Of a stretch of 64,000 nucleotides of DNA, positions 60,822 through 64,000 are shown one piece after another. The notes below the pieces were generated by a model. That model did not search any database, was not told where the DNA came from, and worked only from the letters and a program-made list of their open reading frames with translations. Each line of letters opens with the position of its first letter. The first letter of the stretch is position 1. This stretch comes from RBG-16-66-20 sp036262835 (GTDB taxonomy: Bacteria > Pseudomonadota > Gammaproteobacteria > Burkholderiales > SG8-39): positions 66,433 through 130,432 of the forward strand of contig DATAID010000003.1 of the NCBI GenBank assembly GCA_036262835.1, read 5' to 3'. Position numbers and translations under genes: made by a program.

Positions 60822-61420
60822 GCGTCAGAGTCAACCTGCTGCCGCACCGCGAGGAGCGCCGCAAGCGCGCCCGCACCCACTTCGCCGTGATGGCCGGGGT
60901 CACCGCGGCGCTCGGCGTGGCGATCGTCGCCGCCGGCTGGTTCGTTCTGCAGAACCAGATCAACGACCAGGAAGAGCGCAACAAGATCATCAAGTCCGAG
61001 ATCGCCAAGCTCGACAAACAGATCGACGAGATCAAGGAAGTGAAGGACAAGATCGCGGCGCTGCTTGCGCGCAAGCAGGTGATCGAGACGCTGCAGACCG
61101 ACCGCGTGCAGACCGTGCACCTGCTGGACGAGCTCGTGCGCCAGGTGCCCGAGGGCGTGTTCCTGCGCTCGGTCAAGCAGAAGGGCCCGGGCATTTCGCT
61201 CGTGGGCTATGCGCAGTCGAACGCGCGCGTTTCCACGCTCATGCGCAACATCGAATCCTCGCCCTGGCTGACCAACCCCAAGCTGGTCGAGATCAAGGCG
61301 GTGACCCTCGGCAAGATGCGCATCTCCGAGTTCAACATGAACCTTTCCATGAAGCGCCCGACGGCGCCGGCCAAGGAAGCGCCCAAGGCGGCGCCCGCGG
61401 CGCCGGCGAAAAAGGGCTAG
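60818..61420 (+). CDS. pilN: Type IV pilus assembly protein PilN
   Basis: Bitopic inner-membrane protein, 200 residues. The PilM-binding tail VRVNLLPHREERRKR-like motif (RVNLLPHREERRKR) is at the very N-terminus. A membrane helix lies at about 23-45, followed by a coiled coil and a ferredoxin-like domain. It ends in an Ala/Pro/Lys-rich tail. The start is GTG, overlapping pilM. Confidence 0.94.
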   Translation: MSVRVNLLPHREERRKRARTHFAVMAGVTAALGVAIVAAGWFVLQNQINDQEERNKIIKSEIAKLDKQIDEIKEVKDKIAALLARKQVIETLQTDRVQTVHLLDELVRQVPEGVFLRSVKQKGPGISLVGYAQSNARVSTLMRNIESSPWLTNPKLVEIKAVTLGKMRISEFNMNLSMKRPTAPAKEAPKAAPAAPAKKG

Positions 61421-61423
61421 CGC

Positions 61424-62074
61424 ATGGCGATCAACTTCAACCAGATTGCCGACGATTTCCGGCGCACCAACTGGAAGGATCCGGGCACCTGGTCGTTCCT
61501 GCCGATCCTCATGGTGCTCGTGGCCATCCTCGTCGCCATTCCGGTCGGCGGCTACTTCGCGCTCTGGGATCCGCAGTACACCGACCTCACCAAGCTGCGC
61601 GGCGACGAGCAAAACCTCAAAAAGGACTATCTCGCCAAGAAGACGCAGGCGGTGAATCTCGACTTGCACAAGCAGCAGCTGCGCGAGATCGACACGCAAT
61701 TCGGCGCGCTGCTCAAGCAGCTTCCCAACAAGGCGCAGATGGACGCGCTGCTCGTCGACATCAACCAGGCCGGGCTCTCACGCGGGCTGCAGTTCGAGCT
61801 GTTCCGGCCGGCGCCCTCCGAGTCGGCGCGCGAGTTCTACTCCGAGCTGCCGATCACGCTGAAGGTGGTGGGCACGTACCACGACATGGGCGCGTTTGCC
61901 GCCGACGTCGGCCAGCTGCCGCGCATCGTGACGCTGAACGACGTGAGCATCGAGGCGAGCAAGGATGGCAATCTCACCATGGATGTGACGGCGCGCACCT
62001 TCCGCTACCTGGACGAGGATGAAGTGGCGGCGCAGCGCAAGGCAAGCTCCAAGAAAGGCCCGGGCAAGAAATGA
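61424..62074 (+). CDS. pilO: Type IV pilus assembly protein PilO
   Basis: Bitopic partner of PilN, 216 residues, with a membrane helix at about 24-47, a coiled-coil stretch (LRGDEQNLKKDYLAKKTQAV) and a ferredoxin-like periplasmic domain containing LPITLKVVGTYHDMGAFAAD. Positively charged C-terminus. It overlaps pilP by four bases. Confidence 0.94.
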   Translation: MAINFNQIADDFRRTNWKDPGTWSFLPILMVLVAILVAIPVGGYFALWDPQYTDLTKLRGDEQNLKKDYLAKKTQAVNLDLHKQQLREIDTQFGALLKQLPNKAQMDALLVDINQAGLSRGLQFELFRPAPSESAREFYSELPITLKVVGTYHDMGAFAADVGQLPRIVTLNDVSIEASKDGNLTMDVTARTFRYLDEDEVAAQRKASSKKGPGKK

Positions 62075-62610
62075 GCGCGCTCGCTACCCGCGCCGCGCTG
62101 GCCGCGGCCCTGCTCCTCCTCGCCGCCTGCGGCGAGGAGCGCTCGACCGAGGTCCGCAAGGAGCTCGATGCGATGGCCAAGGACCTGCGCGGCAAGGTCG
62201 ATCCGCTGCCGCAGGTGAAGTCCTACGAGCCGGTGCCCTACAAGGGCGAGAGCATGCTCGATCCGTTCGTGCCGGGGCGCATCGTGGTCGCGCAGGCCGC
62301 CGGTACCGGCGGCAGCGGCGGCGGCGGCGTGCAGCCGGACCTGAACCGGCCCAAGGAGCCGCTCGAGGCCTTTCCGCTCGAGGCGATCTCCATGGTCGGG
62401 ACGCTGGAGCAGAACAAGGACATGTACGCGCTCGTGAAAGCGGGATCGAACCTCTTTCGCGTCAAGAAGGGCAACTACATGGGCCAGAACTTCGGGCAGA
62501 TCACCTCCATCGACGAGAACCAGATCAGCCTGAAGGAGGTGGTGCAGGACAGCGGCGGCGACTGGGTGGAGAGGAGCACCTCGTTGCAAATGCAGGAGGG
62601 CAAAAAATGA
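62071..62610 (+). CDS. pilP: Type IV pilus lipoprotein PilP
   Basis: Inner-membrane lipoprotein, 179 residues, linking PilNO to the secretin. The lipobox is LLAAC (Cys near 17). The disordered N-terminal part includes YEPVPYKGESMLDPF, and the C-terminal beta domain has LVKAGSNLFRVKKGNYMGQN. The stop overlaps pilQ as ATGA. Confidence 0.94.
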   Translation: MSALATRAALAAALLLLAACGEERSTEVRKELDAMAKDLRGKVDPLPQVKSYEPVPYKGESMLDPFVPGRIVVAQAAGTGGSGGGGVQPDLNRPKEPLEAFPLEAISMVGTLEQNKDMYALVKAGSNLFRVKKGNYMGQNFGQITSIDENQISLKEVVQDSGGDWVERSTSLQMQEGKK

Positions 62611-64000
62611 ATAATCTAAAGACACTTCGCATCCTGTGCGGCCTGGCCGTGACCTGGTTTGCGGGCACGGGCCTCGCGCTCGCGCAGGCCAACGCCATCG
62701 AATCGTTCGACGCCACGCAGACGGGAGGCAACGTCGTCGTGCGCATCACGACCAAGGAGCCGCTCAAGTCTCCGCCGCCGAGCTTCACGGTCGCCAATCC
62801 GGCGCGCATCGTCTTCGACTTCGCGAATACCGCCAACGGGCTTGGCCGCAACGCGCAGGAGATCGGCCAGGGCGAGCTGCGCAGCATGAACGTCGTGCAG
62901 GGCTCGGACCGCACCCGCCTCGTGCTCAACCTGCGGCGCTCGGTCGGACATGAGGTCACGGTCGACGGCAAGACGATCGTCGTGACGCTTTCCGCGGCCG
63001 CCGCGGCACCGACCGGGGCCGCCTCGGCGCAGCCGTCCAACTTCGCCGAGGGCAAGGCCGACAGCAGGCACGCCATCCGGGATGTCGATTTCCGCCGCGG
63101 CAGCGCGGGCGAAGGCCGCATCCTGATCGACCTCACCGACTCCTCCACCGGCATCGACATCCGCCAGCAGGGACAGAACATCGTGGTCGAGTTCCTCAAG
63201 ACCTCGCTGCCCGAGAACCTGCGCCGGCGCCTCGACGTGGTCGACTTCGCCACGCCCGTGCAGACGGTCAGCGCGTTCCAGCAGGGCGAGAACGTGCGCA
63301 TGGTCATCGAGGCGAAGGGCCAGTGGGAGCACAACGCCTACCAGTCGGACTCGCAGTTCGTGGTCGAGGTGAAGCCTGCGGCGGTGGATCCGACCAAGCT
63401 CTCGCAGCGCGGGCGCTACACGGGCGAGAAGCTGTCGCTCAACTTCCAGAACGTCGAAGTGCGCGCGGTGCTGAACGTCATCGCCGACTTCACCGATCTG
63501 AACATCATCACGAGCGACACCGTCGGCGGCAGCATCACGCTGCGGCTGAAGGACGTGCCGTGGGACCAGGCGCTCGAGATCATCCTGCAGACGCGCGGCC
63601 TCGACAGCCGCCGCAGCGGCAACGTAATCTGGATCGCGCCCCGCGACGAGCTCGCCACGCGCGAGAAGCTGGCGCTCGAGGCGCAGCAGCAGATTTCCGA
63701 CCTGGAGCAGACGCGCACCGAGTCGTTCCAGATGAATTATCAGAAGGCGTCCGACGTGCAGAAGCTGCTCTCCGACCCGAACCAGCGCATCCTGTCGAAG
63801 CGCGGCAGCGCGGTGGTCGATGCGCGCACGAACACGCTCTTCGTGCAGGACACGCCGAGCCGCCTGGAGGAAGTGCGCAAGCTCCTCGCCAAGATCGACG
63901 TCGCCGTGCGCCAGGTGATGATCGAGGCACGCATCGTCGAAGCGAACGAAACGTTCAGCCGCAACCTTGGCGTCAAGCTCGGCTACCTCGACAACGCGGG
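62607..64000 (+). CDS. pilQ: Type IV pilus secretin PilQ, 5' part
   Basis: Outer-membrane secretin, first 464 codons; the window ends before the pore domain. There is a signal peptide (about 27 residues, ALAQANAIES) and two AMIN domains (about 30-125 and 155-260) that bind peptidoglycan. The secretin/TonB short N-terminal domain has LSLNFQNVEVRAVLNVIADF and the N1 domain has VVDARTNTLFVQDTPSRLEEV. An Ala-rich linker (VTLSAAAAAPTGAASAQPS) joins the AMIN domains. The start overlaps pilP. Confidence 0.94.
   Translation, partial: MNNLKTLRILCGLAVTWFAGTGLALAQANAIESFDATQTGGNVVVRITTKEPLKSPPPSFTVANPARIVFDFANTANGLGRNAQEIGQGELRSMNVVQGSDRTRLVLNLRRSVGHEVTVDGKTIVVTLSAAAAAPTGAASAQPSNFAEGKADSRHAIRDVDFRRGSAGEGRILIDLTDSSTGIDIRQQGQNIVVEFLKTSLPENLRRRLDVVDFATPVQTVSAFQQGENVRMVIEAKGQWEHNAYQSDSQFVVEVKPAAVDPTKLSQRGRYTGEKLSLNFQNVEVRAVLNVIADFTDLNIITSDTVGGSITLRLKDVPWDQALEIILQTRGLDSRRSGNVIWIAPRDELATREKLALEAQQQISDLEQTRTESFQMNYQKASDVQKLLSDPNQRILSKRGSAVVDARTNTLFVQDTPSRLEEVRKLLAKIDVAVRQVMIEARIVEANETFSRNLGVKLGYLDNA

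Overview
The window is a GC-rich, densely coded chromosomal segment that looks betaproteobacterial. The evidence is the parA-parB-atpIBEFHAGDC order, the ponA / cyaY / lptM-lysA block beside pilMNOPQ, a cytochrome c4 gene divergent from yihA (engB), many Bug/TctC-type solute receptors, and a candidate anti-hemB RNA upstream of hemB. I cannot name a genus. No rRNA, tRNA, insertion sequence, prophage or CRISPR array was seen, and no gene-free stretch exceeds 300 bases; the longest is about 165 bases, upstream of hemB.

Layout. 1-1426: 3' end of parA, then parB. 1469-8401: complete F1Fo ATP synthase operon, followed with a 4-base overlap by an M20 amidohydrolase. 9617-12616 (minus): ChaC-like glutathione cyclotransferase, a glutathione S-transferase, creD and two very small ORFs. 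12765-15054: a divergent two-component system (PdsR/CreB-like regulator and kinase). 15081-17675: glpD, a HAD phosphatase and a small [2Fe-2S] ferredoxin. 17675-28273: a catabolic island with a CoA-transferase, a six-gene minus operon (aminotransferase, three Bug receptors, class II aldolase, enoyl-CoA hydratase) and, divergently, a GntR regulator with a large FAD/Fe-S oxidoreductase. 28270-32267: lgt, a LysR regulator divergent from ilvD, and a DUF924 protein. 32279-34626: a DUF255 thioredoxin-fold protein and a small cytochrome c. 34721-39598: a livKHMGF branched-chain amino acid transporter. 39612-44307: ferredoxin reductase, cutA, dsbD, hemB, the candidate sRNA and yihA. 44388-46254: cytochromes c4, b561 and c'. 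46346-47542: an ECF sigma factor with a membrane anti-sigma. 47547-49623 (minus): a chain of four overlapping genes (NYN/OST-HTH protein, Mug glycosylase, 64-residue hypothetical, cysteine hydrolase). 49662-51203: a TPP enzyme of the acetolactate synthase family. 51200-55437 (minus): an RND efflux permease and adaptor. 55451-56888 (minus): lysA and lptM. 56927-57250: cyaY. 57247-59631 (minus): PBP1A. 59748-end: pilMNOP and a truncated pilQ.

Most of the window is housekeeping: chromosome segregation, energy conversion, envelope biogenesis, heme, lysine and branched-chain amino acid synthesis, and type IV pili. The less ordinary parts are the creD micro-ORFs beside a sortase-type two-component pair that lacks a sortase, the three-receptor catabolic island with dyad operators, the putative anti-hemB RNA, the intra-operon terminator after livK, the anti-sigma factor with a short N-terminus, and the overlapping NYN-Mug cassette. 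All names rest on reading motifs and gene order; no database search was run.
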